From positions 23,015-87,014 of IMG/VR virus record IMGVR_UViG_3300013126_000016: DNA of 64,000 bases, one strand, 5' to 3'. The DNA is from a virus. The notes beneath the pieces are model-generated. The model was given only the letters and a program-made list of their open reading frames with translations, was not told the origin of the DNA and made no database searches. The translations under genes were made by a program, and so were the position numbers. Shown piece after piece: positions 35,487 to 43,510 of this stretch (position 1 is the first letter of the stretch; every line of letters starts with the position of its first letter).

Positions 35487-37769
35487 TTAGATAATTGTTA
35501 TTTTACAAACAGAGTTTTTACAGACTTTTATATTAGAGCTAATATTTAAAGGACCGAGACAACATATAAACAAATCATTTAATTTAAAAGAAAGATTGTA
35601 GTTAGAATAAAGTGGAGACCAAACACCTACAGGCATAATAAGGTTAGTAATAAAAGTATAACCTGTAGGGCAATAAGTATTAGAGTGTAAAGGCATTAAA
35701 GGCAGAAATTCAGAGACAGGATAAACATATTTATCATTAGAAAAAACAGTACCAGTAGAATTAGAGTCAATTGGGAACCCAGGAGTAGTTCTTTCTGCTA
35801 GAGAGTTATATTTTTTAGTAATAGAATCAATAGTAATAGTATTTTCTTTTGGATAGAAAGCAATAGCTGTGTATTGATCTTCATATAGAACCTTATTTCT
35901 ATAGTCTAATCTATTAACTAAACCTGTATAAATAGATTTGTCAGAGTAAGTTGAAGAATTTAAATCTTTTAAAGAAAGATAATAAGGTGTAGAACTGTAC
36001 TGAACAGAAAAGTTTTGTTTTAATAAGAAGTTAAGTTTGTTTAAAAGAAAATCTTGATGAGAAGAGGTAAGGGGGAATTGTATAAACTCTTTTATAAAAG
36101 GGTCTAATAAAGTATTAATTATAGGTTTTATAATATATTCAGGTAAAAAATTAGCTATAGGAAGCCATAAATTAATTAGAATACGTAAGAGAAAGCCAGA
36201 AGAATAAAAAATAGGTAAACGAAGTAAGCTGTAAACTATAAAGAAATTAAAATAACACTGAGAATAAGTATATATAAGAGAACCTATAGAAGTAGACTTG
36301 TCTTCCTCTTTATCAGGGTTAGACCATTCAACACCTTCTGGTAGAAAAGATATAATAAGGTCTTTAGAATAGCTACAGAAAGCTTCTGCTTCTAAAGCAA
36401 AAGTATCAAATGCAGAAGGAGTCACTAAATCTGATTTAAAATGGAAACAAGATAAAGGAACAATGTTATAAATAGGCTGTGAAGTTACTTCATTAAATAT
36501 AGACTGGTTATAGAAAGTTTCTAGCAATTGAACAGTCCAATAAGGTCTGTTATTAAAAGAATAGAGATTTATAAGACTAGCAATAAGAAAATCATCATCA
36601 GAATAAGTTGTACTGTTAAGGCGATTTTTACTGTAAAAAGAGATAAGACTTAAAGAAGTAGTAGGGGAGAACTGACAATGCCACCAGAATTTATAAGTAC
36701 AGATTGTTAAACTAGACGATTCATTAAAGAGAGAATAAAATAGATTGTCTGGTAATTCAGGTAAATTATTGAAAGAAACAAAAAGTCTAGCTGCTTTTTC
36801 ATGAATAGTAGAGTCATAATCTAATTGTAGATAATAGTTAAAGAGTAAAGAAGCTATAACAGAAGTTTTAAAGGAAGTAGAAAATAAATCAACTTCGCCA
36901 TTAGTGTAATTTTCACAGCAAAAGCCAGTGGAGTAATCAAAGGAATTACAGGTAATATAACAAAATGCTTTGCATAAGTTTAAGCAGTCTACATAAAAGT
37001 TAGATATAAGATTACTAAAATAATTAATATTAGTAAGGTAATGAAGGGCTTTAGAAATAGAGAGACCTAAGAGAGCATTTTCATAAAAAGAGAAATCAGA
37101 AGAGGTGTTAGAAGGATCTAAACTAGAAAGACCAGAAGAGATAGGGGGGGAGAAACGGAATCTATTTTCTTGGAAAGTGATTAAAGATTTAGTAGAAGAT
37201 ATCTGGAGTAGTTCTATAAGTTGAGAAACTACAAGTTCTGGTTTATTAAGAGAGCAAGCAAGGATAAGACCCCAAGAAGAGGAAATTAAAGTTTTAGTAG
37301 AAGAATTAGAATAAGTGGAAGATAAGATACCTTTATTCTTACTAGGAATAATATGTTTAACGCTCGAGTCGTTATCTACTAAATAACAATAAACTTCTAC
37401 ATTAGGATAATTAGGTAAAGAGTTATCAAAATCTCTAGTAAGAGTAGATTCTGTATTTTTAAGATATAAAGCAGGACTTAATTTAGTGAAGCGAGACTCA
37501 GAGTTATTAGTTACAGTAGAGAGGATATAATCGTAGCGAATAGGAGTTCTAAAAGAAGTTTTAGAAGAAGTTAAAGTAGAATGAGAGCATAGAAAAGGCT
37601 GAGAAAAAGAAGGAGTTTTAAAGTAAGTAGTATAGCTAGGGTTTAATAAAGACAGTGATATATTTCTAGAGCGTGAATACAGTTCTGAATAGAAAGATGA
37701 AGGGAATAATTCAAATATAGAAGTAATAGATGAACCGTTTATCTTAGTAAACCAATTATTATAAGTCAT
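35487..37769 (-). CDS. Large unknown baseplate or fibre-associated protein
   Basis: A 760-residue protein beginning 2 bases after the Baseplate_J gene. The middle (about 160-450) shows repeated pairs of helices (SSWGLILACSL, ENALLGLSISKALHYL, SVIASLLFNYYLQLDYDS, DDFLIASLINLYSF), which suggests an alpha/alpha toroid. The part after 540 includes EYIIKPIINTLLDPFIKEF and a strand-rich end. It is rich in Ser, Tyr, Phe and Cys. In Mu/P2-type phages the gene after J is gpI, then fibres, but I see no gpI signature here. It could be a wedge or receptor-binding protein. Confidence 0.55.
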   Translation of the reverse strand: MTYNNWFTKINGSSITSIFELFPSSFYSELYSRSRNISLSLLNPSYTTYFKTPSFSQPFLCSHSTLTSSKTSFRTPIRYDYILSTVTNNSESRFTKLSPALYLKNTESTLTRDFDNSLPNYPNVEVYCYLVDNDSSVKHIIPSKNKGILSSTYSNSSTKTLISSSWGLILACSLNKPELVVSQLIELLQISSTKSLITFQENRFRFSPPISSGLSSLDPSNTSSDFSFYENALLGLSISKALHYLTNINYFSNLISNFYVDCLNLCKAFCYITCNSFDYSTGFCCENYTNGEVDLFSTSFKTSVIASLLFNYYLQLDYDSTIHEKAARLFVSFNNLPELPDNLFYSLFNESSSLTICTYKFWWHCQFSPTTSLSLISFYSKNRLNSTTYSDDDFLIASLINLYSFNNRPYWTVQLLETFYNQSIFNEVTSQPIYNIVPLSCFHFKSDLVTPSAFDTFALEAEAFCSYSKDLIISFLPEGVEWSNPDKEEDKSTSIGSLIYTYSQCYFNFFIVYSLLRLPIFYSSGFLLRILINLWLPIANFLPEYIIKPIINTLLDPFIKEFIQFPLTSSHQDFLLNKLNFLLKQNFSVQYSSTPYYLSLKDLNSSTYSDKSIYTGLVNRLDYRNKVLYEDQYTAIAFYPKENTITIDSITKKYNSLAERTTPGFPIDSNSTGTVFSNDKYVYPVSEFLPLMPLHSNTYCPTGYTFITNLIMPVGVWSPLYSNYNLSFKLNDLFICCLGPLNISSNIKVCKNSVCKITII

Positions 37770-37771
37770 AA

Positions 37772-38860
37772 TTAACTAGGGTATGATACATTAATAGAGG
37801 ATAATACTATAATCTCATTAATATCTGCTGTAACATCAGAGGAAGGTTCAAGGACTGTACAATCTTGGACGAGAGGTAGAACAGAGAATTTAATAAGACT
37901 TATGGGTAAAGGTTGGTTAATATCAAGAGAGTTAACGGAGGAGTAGAGAGCTTCAGATATTTGACTATTAAGGGAGGAGATATTATAATCAGAGCTATAA
38001 GGTGTAACTTTAATAGAGATAGAAACTGATTTAACGGTAGCGTTATTAACGGAAACAATAATACCAGCAGGAATATAAGGTTCAAGATAGGAAGTAAGAG
38101 AATCAACTTCTATAGAAGAGTAAGAATTAAGAAAATTAACCCATACTTCTACGATACCGGGTATTCTAGTTTTAACATAACTTCTAGTTACGCCAGTATA
38201 TGCTTGGAGTACACTTTTTAGAGTAGAAATAGAGTAAGGATGATTATTAGAGTATAAATAATAAAAGTAGCGGGCGCGGAGGGAAAAATCTGATTCTTCA
38301 TCACTACCTCCGAAAAACCCTTCAGAGAAAGAAGTTTTAGAACTAGCTTTACCTACAAAAAAACGTATAGTAGGCTCAGTAGATATTAACTCCGAGTTAA
38401 ACAAGGGGGTTCCAGCACTAAGGTTGTAAGAAGAACCAGGTACAAATGAAGCAACGTTAACTAAAGTATTCTGCTCTGGATTAGTAGAAGTTGAAACAGC
38501 TGATAATGTATAAAATTGAGAACCTGAATTAGTATCTGTTAACACAGTACCCTGCTGTACTAAAATAGATTTAGAAGTAGGTAATATAGTCACAACACCT
38601 TCTGAATAAGAAGGAGAAGTGCGGGTAACCAAATAAGAAGTAAGGGAATCAAGGTCGGAGCCAGAAGCTGTAAGGGGAGAATAAGAAGTAATAAGGGAAG
38701 CTAAGCGGAGTTCAAGGTTTTGGATAACAGCGGAGTTAGCTCTAGCAAGAGTATAGAGAGGGGAAGATGGATTAGGATCTAAAGAAAGGGGGCTGGAAGT
38801 AGATCTTATAGTAGAAAGATATTCATCAAGGATAGATTGAAAGTTTCTAGGAGAGAACAT
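37772..38860 (-). CDS. Baseplate wedge protein, Baseplate_J family
   Basis: A 362-residue homologue of P2 gpJ and Mu gp47, which build the wedges of contractile tails. Visible family features: an N-terminal helix about a planar ring (SGSDLDSLTSYLVTRTSPSY), the insertion EGVVTILPTSKSILVQQGTVL near residue 90, and a central SFSEGFFGGSDEESDFSLRARYF stretch in which family members read GG-(T/S)-D-E-(S/T)-D-x-x-(F/L)-R-x-R (listed here in pieces: FFGGSDEESD, SLRAR). The C-terminal half has the VTRSYVKTRIPGIVEVWV and IPAGIIVSV segments. It is tightly spaced on both sides. Confidence 0.88.
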   Translation of the reverse strand: MFSPRNFQSILDEYLSTIRSTSSPLSLDPNPSSPLYTLARANSAVIQNLELRLASLITSYSPLTASGSDLDSLTSYLVTRTSPSYSEGVVTILPTSKSILVQQGTVLTDTNSGSQFYTLSAVSTSTNPEQNTLVNVASFVPGSSYNLSAGTPLFNSELISTEPTIRFFVGKASSKTSFSEGFFGGSDEESDFSLRARYFYYLYSNNHPYSISTLKSVLQAYTGVTRSYVKTRIPGIVEVWVNFLNSYSSIEVDSLTSYLEPYIPAGIIVSVNNATVKSVSISIKVTPYSSDYNISSLNSQISEALYSSVNSLDINQPLPISLIKFSVLPLVQDCTVLEPSSDVTADINEIIVLSSINVSYPS

Positions 38861-38869
38861 AATAACTAA

Positions 38870-39283
38870 TTAAATATTAATAGATAAAGAATCTGAGCCT
38901 ACTCTAAAAGAGACAGAAGTTTCGCTTATAGAATTACCATAAACTTTAACAGAGTTAATTCTAGATTCGTACTGAAGACTTTCAATAATAGAATTATAAA
39001 AATCAGTAGAGTTTATTTCTTCCTCTGGAAGAGAAACGTAATCCTGTAAATCTGAACCATAAGTTTCGTCTATTAAAGTTAGTTTAAGTGGTACGTCTCC
39101 TAGTAAAGGATTAGAATCTTCAAACTCTGGTTCTAAAATATAACGAGAATATGCGTTTATATGAGTAGATAACCTGCATTTAACTTCTTTAGAAATAACA
39201 TCTAAACTAAAGAGCCAGTTAGTAGATAAATCTCCATCAATAAATTGAAGGCCTTTAAGCTGAAAGTATTGTTGCATAATCAA
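38870..39283 (-). CDS. Probable gp25/W-like baseplate wedge protein
   Basis: A 137-residue protein directly upstream of Baseplate_J, the usual place for the T4 gp25/P2 W homologue. It has the expected size and order of elements: a strand-rich start (GDLSTNWLFSLDVISKEVKC), RLSTH, a central Pro/Gly section, and a final pair of strands (YESRINSVKVYG, ETSVSFRVGSDSLSINI). The motif match is weak and the call rests largely on position. It starts in a four-base overlap (ATGA) with the preceding gene. Confidence 0.55.
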   Translation of the reverse strand: MIMQQYFQLKGLQFIDGDLSTNWLFSLDVISKEVKCRLSTHINAYSRYILEPEFEDSNPLLGDVPLKLTLIDETYGSDLQDYVSLPEEEINSTDFYNSIIESLQYESRINSVKVYGNSISETSVSFRVGSDSLSINI

Positions 39284-39888
39284 AGAGAAATAGGTAAAGA
39301 GGAATCTTGTTCAAAACCAAAACGAAATGTACTAATAGATTTATCAATAGACCAAGATCTATCAGTTACGTTAACTAAGCCTTTATTAAAAGGTTCATAG
39401 AGACCTAATACTAACCTATAATTTCCCTTGTCCCACAATCCTGAAGAATTAAATGATATAGTAGAGTAGTTAAATAGGTCATTACCAACTAATAAGAGAA
39501 CTGAATCTTTTATGAGTGACCAACCTAAAAAACCTTGTTTATGGTATTTAGGGAGAGAGAGGTTAACAAAAAGGGAACCGAGGGGGGTGTTAGGGGAGAT
39601 AATTTTATAAGAGAGAGGAGGGGGTGTAAAGAGTTTATTAACAGAAGCGTAAGAATTAACAGAAATATTAGAGAGATCCCCCGAGATAAGAGTTGCTGTA
39701 TTTTTAGAAGAAATATATAAAGAGCAAGTAGAAGCTGTAATTATTTGACCAACGATGGGGATTGATTCTGTGAGGGGTTGTAAAGTAATTGTTTGTTGCG
39801 TAAAGTCTATAGATTCTATTACAAAATCAACTTCTGTATTTTTTACAGATTGAGAGTAATAAGAAGATGCTGGTTTAAGATTTAGCAT
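39280..39888 (-). CDS. Unknown baseplate-region protein
   Basis: A 202-residue, beta-rich protein with no family recognised (EVDFVIESIDFTQQTITLQP, ending FRFGFEQDSSLPISL). It overlaps the gp25-like gene by four bases and lies 9 bases after the previous gene, so it is part of the baseplate cluster. Size and fold would suit a small baseplate plug or OB-fold protein; this is a guess. Confidence 0.5.
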   Translation of the reverse strand: MLNLKPASSYYSQSVKNTEVDFVIESIDFTQQTITLQPLTESIPIVGQIITASTCSLYISSKNTATLISGDLSNISVNSYASVNKLFTPPPLSYKIISPNTPLGSLFVNLSLPKYHKQGFLGWSLIKDSVLLLVGNDLFNYSTISFNSSGLWDKGNYRLVLGLYEPFNKGLVNVTDRSWSIDKSISTFRFGFEQDSSLPISL

Positions 39889-39897
39889 ATTAGTAAA

Positions 39898-40269
39898 TTA
39901 ATAGACAGTACGTTGAGTTTGGGGATTAGGGCTAGTAGTAGAGGGGTATGTAGGAAGAGTAGGGGAAGGGGGAGCAGTTTCTTTAGTAGGGGGTGGGTCT
40001 ACTTTAGGTTTCTTTTTAGAACTGCCTTTAAACATTTCCCCTAATTTTTTTAGAGCCCATTTCTGGGCATTATTAGCTATTCTCAATCCTTCTTTTTTTA
40101 GTTCTTCTTCTACTATAGCTTGTACCTGTTCTTGACTTAGAAGGTCAACATCATCTTCTAGTAATCTGTTTTCTATTTTTTTTAATAGAGGACTTTCAGC
40201 TGTTTTAGAGTTACTAGCTACTGAGCCAGTAGGAGTAGGACTATTAGTATTAATATTATAAGAACTCAT
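39898..40269 (-). CDS. Unknown small protein with Pro/Thr-rich tail
   Basis: A 123-residue protein. The first 40 and last 45 residues are disordered Ser/Thr/Pro sequence (PPPTKETAPPSPTLPTYPS); the middle is a charged helix (LLSQEQVQAIVEEELKKEGL, then KWALKKLGEMF). I do not recognise it. Its place next to the spike-like protein suggests a baseplate assembly or tip component, but the sequence does not prove it. Confidence 0.5.
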   Translation of the reverse strand: MSSYNINTNSPTPTGSVASNSKTAESPLLKKIENRLLEDDVDLLSQEQVQAIVEEELKKEGLRIANNAQKWALKKLGEMFKGSSKKKPKVDPPPTKETAPPSPTLPTYPSTTSPNPQTQRTVY

Positions 40270-40279
40270 AGGATTAAAA

Positions 40280-41785
40280 TTAAGAATTAGCGGCAGATTG
40301 AACTTGATTAGAGGAAGAAGTAGTAGGAATACCAGCGGCTTTTACAGGGTCTGGATTAAGAATAGTATTAGTGTCTAAGTCCATAATAGGGCGAGCGGAA
40401 CCCCCCATGCCTATTTGAACTATGCTACCTTGGATTCTAGTAATAGAACTTGAAGCTAAAGACAATTCTCCTTGAGAAGATATATAAAAACTATTTTGAG
40501 CATATAAATTAGTATCTGTTTTACTTTTTATAGATACGTCTTCTTTTGTTTGTACTTGGTAGCTATTAGCTATTAAATAAGAATCTTTATCTGCTTCATT
40601 ATAGATAATACCTTTTGTTCTAAGAATACTATTAGTTGAGCACTGAGTATTAATCTGGCCTGCTAATATATCATAATTTTGGTCTACTTGGACTTTGAGA
40701 GAGCCTGTTTGTTGAAGAGTCTTTTCTTTAGTAGAACTATAATAATTAACATTTCCTATGTAAAAAGAGCCTGAAGATTGGTTTATATAGTTACTATTTT
40801 GATTTACATATAAATCCGTAGAACGTTGCCAATTAAACTTAGAAGAGACCTTAAATGTATTAGTAATAGAGTTAAAACAATTACCTACAACAGAAAAATT
40901 ATCGGAGACATTAAGATTAAGAGGGGAAATAGTTTCAAAACAGTGAGAAGATATAAAGCGGAAGTTATAAGCTTGATTATGAGAAGTAGAGTTACACTTA
41001 TTAAAAGAGAAGCCTGTAGCTGAGATATCCTGAACAACCCGTTGCCAAACGTTTATTTGACCTTGGTTAAAGTCGAGTTCTTCTTTATAATCATCTAAAG
41101 CTTTAATAGTTTTTTGGTCTTGATTAGTAAAATTCTTTAGCCATGCTTGTAAGTATTTAAACTCGCCTTTAAAATGTTGGTCTCTGTTATTAACTGCTAA
41201 ACTAAGAATATAATTAGAGAGCATTTCATTACGACGCAATAACTCTTCGTTTATCTTTTCTCTGTTAGAAGAAATATTAGAGCTTTTATTAATATTAGAT
41301 TCTTTACTTTTGTTATATATAGAGTTTAATGGATTAGAGGAGTTAGAAGCAGAGGATAGTTTATCTATAATTTTAGTAAGATTATTATTACGTTCTAAAG
41401 AAGAGGGGGTTTTATTAGAAATAGAGTTAATAGTAATAGGAATAGCTAAGCTGTGGTCAGGTAAGGTTTTTAAAAAAGAATTAGAGATAAAATCTTGAGT
41501 TACAGAAACCGGTACAGCAGCTATAAAAAATGTGCCTGGTGTAGAGCATTTAACAGAGAATTTCAGGTTATTAGGAGATAGAGAATTTAAGGTAACGTAG
41601 TTATTCTGAGGTAGATTTTGATAGACAACTACAAGACGAAAAGATGTTCTAAAAGAGTTAGTAACATTAATGATAGTTTCTCCTAAGTTAACAGGGTTTT
41701 CAGCAGTTAAGATAACACGTGATAAAGGGGTGTTAGAAGTAGAGTTAATAGGTACAGTTTGAGGGGGCTGAAATACTTTTACCAT
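40280..41785 (-). CDS. Possible baseplate spike protein with beta-helical C-terminus
   Basis: A 501-residue protein. The N-terminal 130 residues are strand-rich; the middle is helical and Asn/Ser-rich (about 130-260). From about 300 on, short strands repeat with regular polar turns (TDLYVNQNSNYINQSSGSFY, VSIKSKTDTNLYAQNSFYIS, GELSLASSSITRIQGS) and end IVQIGMGGSARPIMD. This ladder followed by an IG-type cap resembles the triple-stranded beta-helix of gp5/gpV spikes. No lysozyme domain is fused here; the cell-wall enzymes are in the giant protein. Function is inferred from pattern and position. Confidence 0.5.
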   Translation of the reverse strand: MVKVFQPPQTVPINSTSNTPLSRVILTAENPVNLGETIINVTNSFRTSFRLVVVYQNLPQNNYVTLNSLSPNNLKFSVKCSTPGTFFIAAVPVSVTQDFISNSFLKTLPDHSLAIPITINSISNKTPSSLERNNNLTKIIDKLSSASNSSNPLNSIYNKSKESNINKSSNISSNREKINEELLRRNEMLSNYILSLAVNNRDQHFKGEFKYLQAWLKNFTNQDQKTIKALDDYKEELDFNQGQINVWQRVVQDISATGFSFNKCNSTSHNQAYNFRFISSHCFETISPLNLNVSDNFSVVGNCFNSITNTFKVSSKFNWQRSTDLYVNQNSNYINQSSGSFYIGNVNYYSSTKEKTLQQTGSLKVQVDQNYDILAGQINTQCSTNSILRTKGIIYNEADKDSYLIANSYQVQTKEDVSIKSKTDTNLYAQNSFYISSQGELSLASSSITRIQGSIVQIGMGGSARPIMDLDTNTILNPDPVKAAGIPTTSSSNQVQSAANS

Positions 41786-41790
41786 AAAAA

Positions 41791-42906
41791 TTATATAAAA
41801 GAAGTAAGACGATAATCAAGAGATTGGTTAGAAAAATTAGTAAAAGAAAGCCAAGACACTATGTCTAACTCTATTTCTTGTAGTATTGGCTCTAAGTCAA
41901 TACGAGTATTAAAGATATTTAGTATAGAAAAAGAATCATAAGCTAAAGATAAGTAAGAAGATATAGTAGTAGATACTTCTAAATACTTATCAGATTGTTT
42001 AAGTTGTGTAAGAGGTAAAGAAAATATAGATTCAGGGAGACTAGAGATGTAGAGAGAGACGCGAAGGTAGGCTTCACAGGAAAGGCAATGAAAGAGAAGA
42101 TTAAAACCTGAAGGTGGGAGGAGAGAAAAAAGGGAAGAAGAGAAAGAGATTAGGGGTTTTTGAAGGAATTTAGGAAGGAGAGGGATTAAACAATTAAAGA
42201 GTTCTGGGTGATACTCGTGGAGTAGTAAACGGAGTAACAGGTTAGAGTATGATTTTTCTGTAATAGAGAACCGACGGGAGTTTACTAATAGATAATAGAA
42301 CTCATCAGAAGGAGTCAGAGAGAATATAGAGGGGACGTAAGAAGAAATAGAAGAGATAGTATCTAAAGTTAGCCCGGCGGCCGCTAAAATCTCATTTAAC
42401 CTAGAATCAGGTAATTTATTATAAGAACTTCCAGTTAAAGTCCATATAAACTTTAAAACGTTTTCTAAAGCTTCAGCTAGTGATGTAGCCTGAGAAACAT
42501 ATTTAAAATAAAAAGCTATAGAGCCTAACTCCCCCCAATATTTCTCTGGAATAACTAACGCTGTTATATCAGGAGGTGTGTAAGGCCACATAGAATCAAA
42601 CGTTCTTGTGGACCACACAACTTTTGCTTTTTCTGTTAACTCGCTGTTATTAGAATTAGTAAATTGTGTGTTATACAAGCTTATATCAATAGCTTTATGT
42701 AGATAATAATCTCTAAAATGTAAAAGAGTTTTATCAGGTTGGGAGTCAAAGCTAGAGAGGTAAGAGTTAGAGACATCAAGGATGTTTTTGGTTTTTTTAA
42801 TTAATTCAATAGATCGCCATTGTTCTGTTTTAGATCGTTCTATGGTTTCATAACCTATTTTTTGAGATAAAGGAGATAAAGGTAACCCCGCTTTATATTT
42901 CAGCAT
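41791..42906 (-). CDS. Unknown baseplate-region protein
   Basis: A 371-residue protein, mainly helical with many Ser, Leu and Tyr, no family recognised (YWGELGSIAFYFKYVSQATS, EFYYLLVNSRRFSITEKSYS). Its start overlaps the preceding gene by 14 bases, and it precedes the spike-like gene by 5, so it belongs to the baseplate block. A degenerate GC palindrome copy (42375-42390) lies in the coding sequence. Late-operon position suggests a wedge or hub-accessory role. Confidence 0.5.
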   Translation of the reverse strand: MLKYKAGLPLSPLSQKIGYETIERSKTEQWRSIELIKKTKNILDVSNSYLSSFDSQPDKTLLHFRDYYLHKAIDISLYNTQFTNSNNSELTEKAKVVWSTRTFDSMWPYTPPDITALVIPEKYWGELGSIAFYFKYVSQATSLAEALENVLKFIWTLTGSSYNKLPDSRLNEILAAAGLTLDTISSISSYVPSIFSLTPSDEFYYLLVNSRRFSITEKSYSNLLLRLLLHEYHPELFNCLIPLLPKFLQKPLISFSSSLFSLLPPSGFNLLFHCLSCEAYLRVSLYISSLPESIFSLPLTQLKQSDKYLEVSTTISSYLSLAYDSFSILNIFNTRIDLEPILQEIELDIVSWLSFTNFSNQSLDYRLTSFI

Positions 42907-43510
42907 CAGATATATCTGCTCCTATAACATAGTTAAAATGTAATCTCTGTACATTCTCTTTTAAAGCTCTATACTGGAATCCTATATCTTTTATATCTAT
43001 TTCATTGTGCATTTTTATAAGCTCTATATAAAAAGATAAAACATCTAAGTCTTTAATAGATTTACATAGAGGACTTAAAGAGTTATCAATAGATGATAGC
43101 CAATCTAAAAGGTAAAAAGGGTTTTGGAGAAATAAAGTAAGGTTAAAAGTAGGGAAGTCTAGATAATCCTCTATAAGTTTAGACAATTCTAGTTCAGAGT
43201 CAACGTTAATAATAGAGTATAAGAATTCCTTATCTAAATGTTTATTATAACTAGTAACTGTATCTAAAGGTGATTGTACAAAGAAATAATAGATAGCAGT
43301 AAGAGGTGTTAAGAATATAGAAGTAGGGAGGGTGTATAAGAGTAGTTGTATTAAAAAAAGAAAAGAAGAAGTAGAAGTAAGACGAATAACAGAAGAGATA
43401 ATGTAATCAGGAAAGGGGATAGAGAAGAGAGCTAATTGGTTTAATAAAGGTTCAGAGGAATCGAGGAATACAGGTTGTGGGGAGACGCGGTTAGTAAAAG
43501 CTTTAAGCAT
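42893..43510 (-). CDS. Unknown baseplate-region protein with hydrophobic centre
   Basis: A 205-residue protein with a hydrophobic middle (FLFLIQLLLYTLPTSIFLTP, about 50-75) and a charged, helical C-terminus ending YVIGADISDAEI. No family is recognised. It abuts the previous stop with no spacer and overlaps the next gene by 14 bases. The hydrophobic stretch could be buried in the baseplate or be a membrane segment. Confidence 0.5.
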   Translation of the reverse strand: MLKAFTNRVSPQPVFLDSSEPLLNQLALFSIPFPDYIISSVIRLTSTSSFLFLIQLLLYTLPTSIFLTPLTAIYYFFVQSPLDTVTSYNKHLDKEFLYSIINVDSELELSKLIEDYLDFPTFNLTLFLQNPFYLLDWLSSIDNSLSPLCKSIKDLDVLSFYIELIKMHNEIDIKDIGFQYRALKENVQRLHFNYVIGADISDAEI